A stretch of DNA of 64,000 nt from Rubrivivax albus (GTDB lineage Bacteria; Pseudomonadota; Gammaproteobacteria; Burkholderiales; Burkholderiaceae_C): assembly GCF_004016515.1 (NCBI RefSeq), contig NZ_SACT01000009.1, forward strand, positions 62,001 to 126,000, written 5' to 3'. The notes beneath the pieces are model-generated. The model was not told the DNA's origin. It saw only the letters and a list, made by a program, of their open reading frames with translations, and ran no database searches. This document shows, piece by piece, positions 57,668 to 64,000 of the stretch; the stretch's first letter is position 1; the number at the start of each line of letters is the position of its first letter. The translations under genes were made by a program, and so were the position numbers.

Positions 57668-58437
57668 GTCAGCCCGCACTCGAACTGCGCGACCTGCGCA
57701 AGAGCTTCGGCCGAACCGAGATCATCCGCGGCGTCAGCATGGCCGTGAACCCGGGCGAGAACGTGGCCATCATCGGCCCCAACGGCGCCGGCAAGAGCAC
57801 GCTCTTCAACCTGATCAGCGGCCGGTTCGCGCCGACCAGCGGCGAGGTGCTGCTGCACGGCCAGCGCATCGAGGCGCTGCCGCCGTACGAGGTCAACCGC
57901 CGCGGCCTTGCGCGCAGCTTCCAGGTCAGCAACCTGTTCACGCGCCTGTCCGTGTTCGAGAACCTGCGCTGCGCCGTGCTCTGGAGCCTGGGCTACCGCT
58001 ACGCGTTCTGGCGCTTCCTCAGCCGCGCCAAGGATGCCAACGACCGTGCCGAGGAGATCATGCGCATGATCCACCTGGAGAACCGGCGCGACGTGGCGGC
58101 GATGAACCTCACCTACGCCGAGCAGCGTGCGCTGGAGATCGGCATCACCATCGCCGGCGGCGCCGACGTGGTGCTGCTCGACGAGCCCACCGCCGGCATG
58201 AGCCGAAGCGAGACCTCGCACTTCATCGACCTGATGCTCGAGGTCACCACCGGCAAGACGCTGCTGACGGTGGAGCACGACATGGGCGTGGTCTTCAACG
58301 TGGCCGACCGCATCGCGGTGGTGGTCTACGGCGAGGTGATCGCCTTCGACACGCCGGAGAAGGTGCGCGCCGACCCGAAGGTGCAGGAGGCCTACCTGGG
58401 CTCCGTGCTGGCCGAGCAGGCCGCGGGAGGACACTGA
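57664..58437 (+). CDS. livG: Branched-chain amino-acid ABC transporter ATPase LivG-like
   Basis: 257 residues. Walker A GPNGAGKST, signature region LTYAEQRALEIG (in place of LSGGQ, as usual in LivG), Walker B VVLLDEPTAGM, and switch His VEHDM. Begins in the livM stop. One of the two ATPases of the transporter; canonical in all motifs, unlike its partner. Confidence 0.93.
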   Translation: MSQPALELRDLRKSFGRTEIIRGVSMAVNPGENVAIIGPNGAGKSTLFNLISGRFAPTSGEVLLHGQRIEALPPYEVNRRGLARSFQVSNLFTRLSVFENLRCAVLWSLGYRYAFWRFLSRAKDANDRAEEIMRMIHLENRRDVAAMNLTYAEQRALEIGITIAGGADVVLLDEPTAGMSRSETSHFIDLMLEVTTGKTLLTVEHDMGVVFNVADRIAVVVYGEVIAFDTPEKVRADPKVQEAYLGSVLAEQAAGGH

Positions 58438-58438
58438 G

Positions 58439-59134
58439 ATGCTGCAGCTGCAAGGCGTGCACGCCTACTACGGCAAGAGCCACGTGCTGCATGGCGTCAG
58501 CTTCGAGGTTGGTGCCGGCGAGATCGTCAGCCTGCTTGGGCGCAATGGCTCCGGCCGCTCCACCACGGTCAAGGCCATCATGGGCTTGGTCGACGGCGAA
58601 GGCACGATCCGCTGGCGCGGCCAGGACATCCTGGGCCGCACGCCATTCGAGATCGCGCGGCAGGGCGTGGGCTACGTGCCGGAGAACCGCGACATCTTTC
58701 CCGACCTGACGGTGCACCAGAACCTGATGATGGGCGAGCAGCGGGCCAAGAAGTCGCCGCGCTGGAGCTTCGACGACATGTACCGGCTGTTCCCGCGGCT
58801 GAAGGAGCGCCAGCACACCGCCGCCGGCGTGCTCAGCGGCGGCGAGCAGCAGATGCTGACGCTGTGCCGAACGCTGATGGGCGACCCGGACCTGATCATG
58901 ATCGACGAGCCCACCGAGGGCCTGGCGCCGAAGATCGTGGAACTGGTGGCCGAGTACCTGAACGAACTGCGCCGGCGTGGCATCTCGGTGCTGCTGGTGG
59001 AGCAGAAGCTCACCATCGCGCTGCAGGTGGCCGACCGCTGCCTGGTCATGGGCCATGGCGAGATCGTCTTCGAGGGCACGCCGGATGCGTTGCGCGCCTC
59101 GGCGGAGGTGCGCAAGGAGTGGCTGGAGGTGTAG
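58439..59134 (+). CDS. livF: Branched-chain amino-acid ABC transporter ATPase LivF-like, Walker A Lys replaced by Arg
   Basis: 231 residues, all LivF regions present: signature LSGGEQQMLTLCRTLM, Walker B LIMIDEPTEGLAP. Walker A reads GRNGSGRST (34-42), so the nucleotide-binding Lys is Arg40 (codon CGC). The usual switch His is Gln in VEQK, as is normal for LivF. Pairing with a fully canonical LivG suggests the transporter could hydrolyse ATP mainly at one site. It starts right after livG. Confidence 0.92.
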   Translation: MLQLQGVHAYYGKSHVLHGVSFEVGAGEIVSLLGRNGSGRSTTVKAIMGLVDGEGTIRWRGQDILGRTPFEIARQGVGYVPENRDIFPDLTVHQNLMMGEQRAKKSPRWSFDDMYRLFPRLKERQHTAAGVLSGGEQQMLTLCRTLMGDPDLIMIDEPTEGLAPKIVELVAEYLNELRRRGISVLLVEQKLTIALQVADRCLVMGHGEIVFEGTPDALRASAEVRKEWLEV

Positions 59135-59192
59135 CCTCCGGCGCTGACGGGCCGCCTGCGGCGGCGCCTTGGATCAGGGTTTTTCCGGGGCT

Positions 59193-59223
59193 GTCGCACC
59201 AGCGACAAGGTCGTTCGTGCGAC
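59193..59223. promoter_or_regulatory. Nested 31-base dyad upstream of the beta-oxidation operon
   Basis: GTCGCAC (59193-59199) and GTGCGAC (59217-59223) form the outer arms; CGAC (59203-59206) and GTCG (59210-59213) the inner arms, with equal 3-base gaps on each side. The symmetry is complete about its centre. It lies just before the candidate -10 and palindrome of the fad operon. It may be an operator or the weak end of the liv transcript; no T run follows. Confidence 0.4.
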
Positions 59224-59229
59224 GGTCCC

Positions 59230-59248
59230 TAGAATCGAACGATCGTTC
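59230..59248 (+). promoter_or_regulatory. Candidate -10 and TetR-type operator of the beta-oxidation operon
   Basis: TAGAAT (59230-59235) is a likely -10; GAACGATCGTTC (59237-59248) is a perfect 12-bp palindrome that would cover the transcription start. Operators of this form are typical of TetR-family repressors of acyl-CoA metabolism. No regulator gene is in the window. No good -35 was seen. The ATG lies 35 bases after the palindrome. Confidence 0.55.
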
Positions 59249-59282
59249 TATTTTTAGCCTTCCATCCCGCTGAGGAGACGCG

Positions 59283-61391
59283 ATGAGCGCCAGCTACGAA
59301 GTGCGCGACGGCGTGGCCGTCATCACGCTGAACAACCCGCCGGTCAACGGCCTGGGCTACGAGACCCGGCGCGGCATCGCCGATGGCGTGGACCGCGCGC
59401 TGGCCGACCCGGCCGTCAAGGCCGTGGTGCTCACCGGTGCCGGCCGCGCCTTCTCCGGCGGCGCCGACATCCGCGAATTCGGCAGCCCCAAGGCGATCCA
59501 GGAGCCCAACCTGCTGTCCCTGCTCAAGCAGATGGACAACGCCACCAAGCCCGTGGTGGCCGCGGTGCACGGCACGGTGATGGGTGGCGGCCTGGAGCTG
59601 GCGCTGTCCTGCCATTACCGCGTGGCCGCGCCAGGGACCAACGTGGCCCTGCCGGAGGTGAAGATCGGCCTCGTGCCGGGCGCCGGCGGCACGCAGCGCC
59701 TGCCGCGCGTGGTGGGCGTGGAGACCGCGCTGAACATGATCGTCAAGGGCGACCCGGTCAAGAGCGAGGTGCTCGCCGGCCTGCCCGGACAGCAGCTGTT
59801 CCAGAAGATCGTCGACGGCGATCTGCTGGCCGGGGCCATCGCCTTCGCGCAGGAGATCGCCGATGCGCGGCCGCTGCCGCGCGTGCGTGACCTGCCGCTG
59901 ACGCACCCGAACGCCGACGCCTTCTTCCAGTTCGCGCGCAACACCGTCAAGGCCATGGCACCGCAGTTCCCGGCGCCGGCGCGTTGCGTGGACTGCGTGG
60001 AGCAGGCCGTCGCCAACGCCCGCAGCGGCAGCTTCGATGCCGGCATGACCTACGAGCGCGAAGCCTTCATGGCGCTGATGATGACGCCGGAGTGCAAGGC
60101 GCTGCGCCATGCCTTCTTTGCCGAGCGCGCCGCCAGCAAGATCCCCGACGTGGCCGACGACACGCCGGTGCGTGCCATCCAGACCGTGGGCGTCATCGGT
60201 GCCGGCACCATGGGCGGCGGCATCACGATGAACTTCCTGAACGCCGGCATCCCGGTGACCATCCTCGAGATGAAGCAGGAGGCGCTGGACCGCGGCATCG
60301 CCACCATCCGCAAGAACTACGAGTCGCAGGTCAAGAAGGGCAAGCTCAAGCAGGACAAGTACGAGCAGCGCATGGCGCTGCTGTCCACCACGCTGGACTA
60401 TGCCGGCCTGAAGGACGCCGACCTGATCATCGAGGCCGTGTTCGAGGAGATGGGCGTCAAGGAAAAGGTCTTCCGCACGCTCGACGAGGTGGCCAAGTCT
60501 GGCGCCATCCTGGCCAGCAACACCAGCACGCTGGACGTGAACCAGATCGCTTCGTTCACGAAGCGGCCGCAGGACGTGGTCGGCATGCACTTCTTCAGCC
60601 CGGCCAACGTGATGAAGCTGCTGGAGGTGGTACGCGGCGAGAAGACCGCCAAGGACGTGCTGGCCACGGTGATGGGCATCGCCAAGGTGATCCGCAAGAC
60701 GGCGGTGGTTTCGGGCGTCTGCGACGGCTTCATCGGCAACCGCATGATCGAGCAGTACAGCCGCCAGGCTGGCTTCCTGCTGGAGGAGGGCTGCACGCCG
60801 GAGCAGGTGGACAAGGCGATCGAGAAGTTCGGCTTCGCGATGGGCCCGTTCCGCATGGGCGACCTGGCCGGCAACGACATCGGCTGGGCGATCCGCAAGC
60901 GCCGCTACGTCGAGAAGCCAAACATGCGCTACAGCAAGACGGCCGACCTGCTGTGCGAGATGGGCCGCTACGGCCAGAAGACCGGCGCCGGCTGGTACGA
61001 CTACGCGCCTGGCCAGCGCAAGCCGATCCCGAGCCCCGTCGTCGTCGAGATGATCGGGCAGCACCGCAAGGACCTGGGCATCACGCCACGCAAGATCAGC
61101 GCCGACGAGATCGTGCACCGGCTGGTGTTCTCGCTCGTCAACGAGGCGGCCAAGATCCTGGAGGAGGGCATCGCCAGCAAGGCCAGCGACATCGACATGG
61201 TCTACCTCACGGGCTACGGCTTCCCGCTGTTCCGCGGCGGCCCGATGTGCTACGCCGACACGGTGGGCCTGTTCAACGTGGTGCAGCAGATGAAGCGCTT
61301 TGCGCAGAACCCGCACGACGACGCCAGCTTCTGGCAGCCGGCGCCGCTGCTGGCGAAGCTGGCGGCCGAGGGCAAGAGCTTCAACCCCTGA
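59283..61391 (+). CDS. Bifunctional enoyl-CoA hydratase / 3-hydroxyacyl-CoA dehydrogenase (FadB/FadJ type)
   Basis: 702 residues. N-terminal crotonase domain (about 1-200): GAGRAFSGGADIREFG and GTVMGGGLELALSCHYR, with the catalytic Glu region PEVKIGLVPGAGGTQRLPR. Dehydrogenase domain from about 300: NAD-binding GAGTMGGGI and the catalytic His in VGMHFFSPANVM. Catalyses two steps of beta-oxidation. GAGGAGAC precedes the ATG. The thiolase two genes on completes the pathway. Confidence 0.95.
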   Translation: MSASYEVRDGVAVITLNNPPVNGLGYETRRGIADGVDRALADPAVKAVVLTGAGRAFSGGADIREFGSPKAIQEPNLLSLLKQMDNATKPVVAAVHGTVMGGGLELALSCHYRVAAPGTNVALPEVKIGLVPGAGGTQRLPRVVGVETALNMIVKGDPVKSEVLAGLPGQQLFQKIVDGDLLAGAIAFAQEIADARPLPRVRDLPLTHPNADAFFQFARNTVKAMAPQFPAPARCVDCVEQAVANARSGSFDAGMTYEREAFMALMMTPECKALRHAFFAERAASKIPDVADDTPVRAIQTVGVIGAGTMGGGITMNFLNAGIPVTILEMKQEALDRGIATIRKNYESQVKKGKLKQDKYEQRMALLSTTLDYAGLKDADLIIEAVFEEMGVKEKVFRTLDEVAKSGAILASNTSTLDVNQIASFTKRPQDVVGMHFFSPANVMKLLEVVRGEKTAKDVLATVMGIAKVIRKTAVVSGVCDGFIGNRMIEQYSRQAGFLLEEGCTPEQVDKAIEKFGFAMGPFRMGDLAGNDIGWAIRKRRYVEKPNMRYSKTADLLCEMGRYGQKTGAGWYDYAPGQRKPIPSPVVVEMIGQHRKDLGITPRKISADEIVHRLVFSLVNEAAKILEEGIASKASDIDMVYLTGYGFPLFRGGPMCYADTVGLFNVVQQMKRFAQNPHDDASFWQPAPLLAKLAAEGKSFNP

Positions 61392-61408
61392 GCTGAACGG
61401 CGCAACCC

Positions 61409-62878
61409 GTGATCCGCAAGGCGCTGATCGCGCTGCTGGCACTGCTGGGTGGCCTGGGCCTGGTGCTGGCCGTCGGCACGCTGGGCAAGGCGTCCAGGCA
61501 GGTGACGGTGCCACCACTGGCGCCGCTGGCCGTCGACGGTGCCGCGGCCGCGGCGTCGCTGTCGGCCGCGGTGCAGGCGCGCACCGTCAGTGGCCTGCTG
61601 GACCCGGCGGGCACGGCAGCGGCCTTCGATGCGCTGCAGGCGCACCTGCAGGCGACCTACCCGCGCTTCCATGCGGTGGCGCAGCGCGAGATCGTCGGTG
61701 GCCACAGCCTGCTCTACACCTGGGCGGGCCGTGATGCGGCCGCGCCGGCCGTCGTGCTGATGGCACACCAGGACGTGGCCCCGGTGGCCCCGGGCACCGA
61801 GGGCCTGTGGCAGCAGCCCCCGTTCAGCGGCGCGGTGAAGGACGGTTTCGTCTGGGGCCGCGGCGCCTGGGACGACAAGGGCAACCTGATCGCGCAGTTC
61901 GAGGCCCTGGAACGCCTCGCGGCGGCCGGTTTCCAGCCGCGGCGCACCGTGCTGCTGGTGGCGGGCCACGACGAGGAGGTCGGTGGTCTGCGCGGCGCGA
62001 AACCGATCGTCGAGCTGCTGAAGCAGCGCGGCGTGAAGGTGGACTTCGTCATCGACGAAGGCCTGCTGATCGCCGATGGCATGCTGCCCGGCCTGCATCC
62101 GCCGGCGGCGCTGGTGGGCGTGGCGGAAAAGGGCTTCGTGTCGATCAAGCTCTCCGTGACGGGCATCCCCGGGCATTCGTCGATGCCCCCCGCGGCCGGC
62201 CAGCAGGCCATCGCCGTGCTGTCCGCGGCACTGGCCAAGGTCGACGCAAGCCCCATGCCTGGCGGCATCACCGGGGTGGCTGAGCAGATGTTCAACGCGG
62301 TGGCACCCGAGATGCACGGCTTCAACCGCGTCGCGCTGTCCAACCTCTGGCTCACGGGACCGCTGGTGGAGCGCATGCTGTCCAAGGGCCCGAGCACCAA
62401 TGCGCTGATGCGCACGACCACGGCGCTGACCATCGTCTCCGGCGGCAACAAGGAGAACGTGATCCCAGGCCGTGCCGACGCCATCGTCAACTTCCGCCTG
62501 CTGCCTGGCGACACGCCCGACACCGTGATGGCGCACCTCAAGCAGGTGATCGCCGACGAGCGCGTGCAGATGGCGGTCAGTGGCGAACCGTCGCTGCCGT
62601 CCAAGGTGTCGAGCACCGACTCCGACGGCTACCGCCTGATCGAGCGCACGCTGCGCGAGGTCTTCCCCGAGGCCATAGTCGCCCCCGGCCTGATGGTCGG
62701 CGGCACCGACGCCCGCCACTTCGACGGCTACGCCGGCCAGGTGTTCCGCTTCTCGCCGGTGCGCGCCAAGCCGGCCGACCTGTCCCGTTTCCATGGCACC
62801 GACGAGCGTCTGTCGATCGACAACCTCGTCGAGATGATCCGCTTCTACCACCGCCTGGTCGACCAGGCGGCCCGCTGA
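61409..62878 (+). CDS. M20-family metallopeptidase, membrane-anchored
   Basis: 489 residues. An N-terminal hydrophobic helix (IALLALLGGLGLVLAVGTLG) anchors or exports it. M20 (carboxypeptidase S/CPG2) features: metal ligands in VVLMAHQDVAPV (His) and GRGAWDDKGN (Asp), catalytic Glu pair in GHDEEVGG, and a lid/dimerisation domain (about 250-360). Cleaves peptides or N-acyl amino acids; the latter would fit a fatty-acid operon. Start is GTG at 61409 with no clear Shine-Dalgarno, 18 bases after the previous gene. Confidence 0.9.
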   Translation: MIRKALIALLALLGGLGLVLAVGTLGKASRQVTVPPLAPLAVDGAAAAASLSAAVQARTVSGLLDPAGTAAAFDALQAHLQATYPRFHAVAQREIVGGHSLLYTWAGRDAAAPAVVLMAHQDVAPVAPGTEGLWQQPPFSGAVKDGFVWGRGAWDDKGNLIAQFEALERLAAAGFQPRRTVLLVAGHDEEVGGLRGAKPIVELLKQRGVKVDFVIDEGLLIADGMLPGLHPPAALVGVAEKGFVSIKLSVTGIPGHSSMPPAAGQQAIAVLSAALAKVDASPMPGGITGVAEQMFNAVAPEMHGFNRVALSNLWLTGPLVERMLSKGPSTNALMRTTTALTIVSGGNKENVIPGRADAIVNFRLLPGDTPDTVMAHLKQVIADERVQMAVSGEPSLPSKVSSTDSDGYRLIERTLREVFPEAIVAPGLMVGGTDARHFDGYAGQVFRFSPVRAKPADLSRFHGTDERLSIDNLVEMIRFYHRLVDQAAR

Positions 62879-62891
62879 AGGAGTTCCCCTC

Positions 62892-64000
62892 ATGACCCGC
62901 GCCCTCATCGTATCGACCGCCCGCACGCCGCTTGCCAAGAGCTGGAAGGGCGCCTTCAACATGACGCACGGCGCCACCCTGGGCGGTCTGGCGGTGCAGG
63001 CCGCCGTGCAGCGCGCCGGCGTCGACCCGGCGGCGGTGGACGACGTGCTGATGGGCTGCGCAACGCCCGAGGGCGCCACCGGCAGCAACATCGCGCGCCA
63101 GATCGCGCTGCGCGCGGGGCTGCCCATCACGACCGGCGGCGTCACCATCAATCGCTTCTGCAGCAGTGGTCTGCAGACCATCGCGATGGCCTCGCAGCGC
63201 GTGATCGCCGGTGAGGGCGACGTCTTTGTCGCCGGCGGCGTGGAGAGCATCAGCTGCGTGCAGAACGAGGCCAACCGCCACATGATCGCCGACCCCTGGC
63301 TGGTGGAGCACAAGCCGGAGATCTACTGGAACATGCTGCAGACCGCGGAGCAGGTGGCCAAGCGCTACGGCATCCCGAAGTCGCGCATGGACGAGTACGG
63401 CGCGGCCAGCCAGCAGAAGGCCTGCGCGGCGCAGGAGGCGGGCAAGTTCGCCGACGAGATGATCGAGGTCACCGTCACCGCCGGCGTGGCCGACCCGGTG
63501 CTCGGCCTGCGCAGCAAGCAGGTCACCGTGAAGGCCGACGAGGGCCTGCGCCCGGGCACGACGGTCGAAGGCATCCAGGGCATCCGCGCCGCGCTGCCCG
63601 GCGGCGTGGTGACGGCCGGCAACGCCAGCCAGTTCAGCGACGGCGCCGGTGCCTGCGTGGTGGTGGACGAGGCCTATGCCAGCAAGCACGGCCTGAAGCC
63701 CCTGGGCCGCTTCCTGGGATTTGCCGTGGCGGGTTGCGAGCCCGACGAGATGGGCATCGGCCCCGTGTTCGCCGTGCCCAAGGTGCTCAAGCGCCTGGGC
63801 CTGACGGTGGACGACATCGACCTCTGGGAGCTGAATGAAGCCTTCGCCGTCCAGGTGCTGTACTGCGCCGACACGCTGGGCATCCCGATGGACCGGCTGA
63901 ACGTCAACGGCGGTGCCATCGCCGTGGGCCACCCCTACGGCGTCAGCGGCCAGCGCCTGACCGGGCACGCGCTGATCGAGGGCAAGCGCCGCGGCGCCAA
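62892..64000 (+). CDS. Acetyl-CoA C-acyltransferase (thiolase), 3' end cut by window edge
   Basis: 369 codons are visible. Active-site Cys in NRFCSSGLQTIAMA (about residue 90), the WELNEAFAVQ motif, and the NVNGGAIAVGHPYGVSG block with the catalytic His are all present; the second Cys at the C-terminus lies beyond the window. It performs the thiolytic last step of beta-oxidation. AAGGAG precedes the ATG by about 10 bases, overlapping the peptidase stop region. Confidence 0.94.
   Translation, partial: MTRALIVSTARTPLAKSWKGAFNMTHGATLGGLAVQAAVQRAGVDPAAVDDVLMGCATPEGATGSNIARQIALRAGLPITTGGVTINRFCSSGLQTIAMASQRVIAGEGDVFVAGGVESISCVQNEANRHMIADPWLVEHKPEIYWNMLQTAEQVAKRYGIPKSRMDEYGAASQQKACAAQEAGKFADEMIEVTVTAGVADPVLGLRSKQVTVKADEGLRPGTTVEGIQGIRAALPGGVVTAGNASQFSDGAGACVVVDEAYASKHGLKPLGRFLGFAVAGCEPDEMGIGPVFAVPKVLKRLGLTVDDIDLWELNEAFAVQVLYCADTLGIPMDRLNVNGGAIAVGHPYGVSGQRLTGHALIEGKRRGA

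Noticed and set aside
59140..59190. Intrinsic terminator after livF
   Set aside because: GCCGCC/GGCGGC can pair and TTTTT occurs at about 59180, but they are separated by more than ten bases, so a standard terminator is not supported.
1..64000. Mobile elements, CRISPR arrays, tRNA or rRNA genes
   Set aside because: No transposase, integrase, regularly spaced repeats or recognisable RNA gene was found on either strand.

Overview
The window is one continuous, very GC-rich stretch of bacterial chromosome. Gene content and order (ABC-type nitrate uptake with NasT/NirBD/NasA, tonB-exbB-exbD-exbD, smc-zipA-ligA, a compact fliE/fliF-to-fliR flagellar block, tesA back to back with a LolD-like ATPase) point to a motile betaproteobacterium of the order Burkholderiales, probably near the Rubrivivax/Leptothrix group. 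That placement is inference from gene content; no rRNA or other taxonomic marker is present. I see no tRNA, rRNA, insertion sequence, phage gene or CRISPR array.

Layout. 1-2.5 kb (minus strand): TonB energising system tonB-exbB-exbD-exbD, the last gene cut by the window edge. 2.7-20.9 kb: flagellar region, almost all on the minus strand. fliF-G-H-I-J-K-L-M-N-O-P-Q-R reads leftwards, fliE reads away from fliF on the plus strand, two type IV pilin-like genes and a PilZ flagellar brake (ycgR) follow, then fliT, fliS, fliD, fliC and a degenerate HD-GYP protein. Three sequences resembling sigma-28 promoters precede fliS, fliD and the HD-GYP gene. 21-22.7 kb: a small SET-domain protein overlapping an MFS exporter. 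22.9-30.2 kb (plus): smc, zipA, a GNAT acetyltransferase and ligA, with a promoter-terminator arrangement in front of smc. 30.2-33.5 kb (minus): a soluble Ser/Thr kinase, a membrane haem-HAMP sensor and an EamA exporter. 33.6-35.4 kb (plus): an SLC13/ArsB-type permease and peptide deformylase.

35.4-48.1 kb (plus) is the nitrate assimilation regulon: nasT (ANTAR antiterminator), a control region, a NasS-like sensor, nrtA, nrtB, a double-ATPase nrtCD, nirB, nirD, nasA and a sirohaem-forming uroporphyrinogen methyltransferase. The 257-base nasT-nasS intergenic region contains, in order, an NtrC-like site, a -24/-12 (sigma-54) promoter, two hairpins with AnnGnn hexaloops, and an intrinsic terminator whose 5' arm overlaps the second hairpin. 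This reads as a complete NtrC + NasT/NasS transcription attenuation switch, with the sensor gene inside its own controlled operon. Nitrate would enter through NrtABCD, be reduced to nitrite by NasA and to ammonium by NirBD, with the methyltransferase supplying sirohaem.

48-53.9 kb holds a crotonase-family enzyme (3' end overlapping the methyltransferase gene), a FecR/Trp-rich envelope protein, tesA and its divergent ABC ATPase, a small lipoprotein, a parvulin isomerase, BolA and MsrB. 54-59.1 kb (plus) is a branched-chain amino-acid type ABC transporter (livKHMGF-like) with a terminator hairpin after the binding-protein gene and an Arg in place of the Walker A Lys in LivF. 59.2-64 kb (plus) is a beta-oxidation operon (FadB/J-type bifunctional enzyme, M20 peptidase, thiolase cut by the window edge) preceded by a perfect 12-bp palindrome typical of TetR-family operators.
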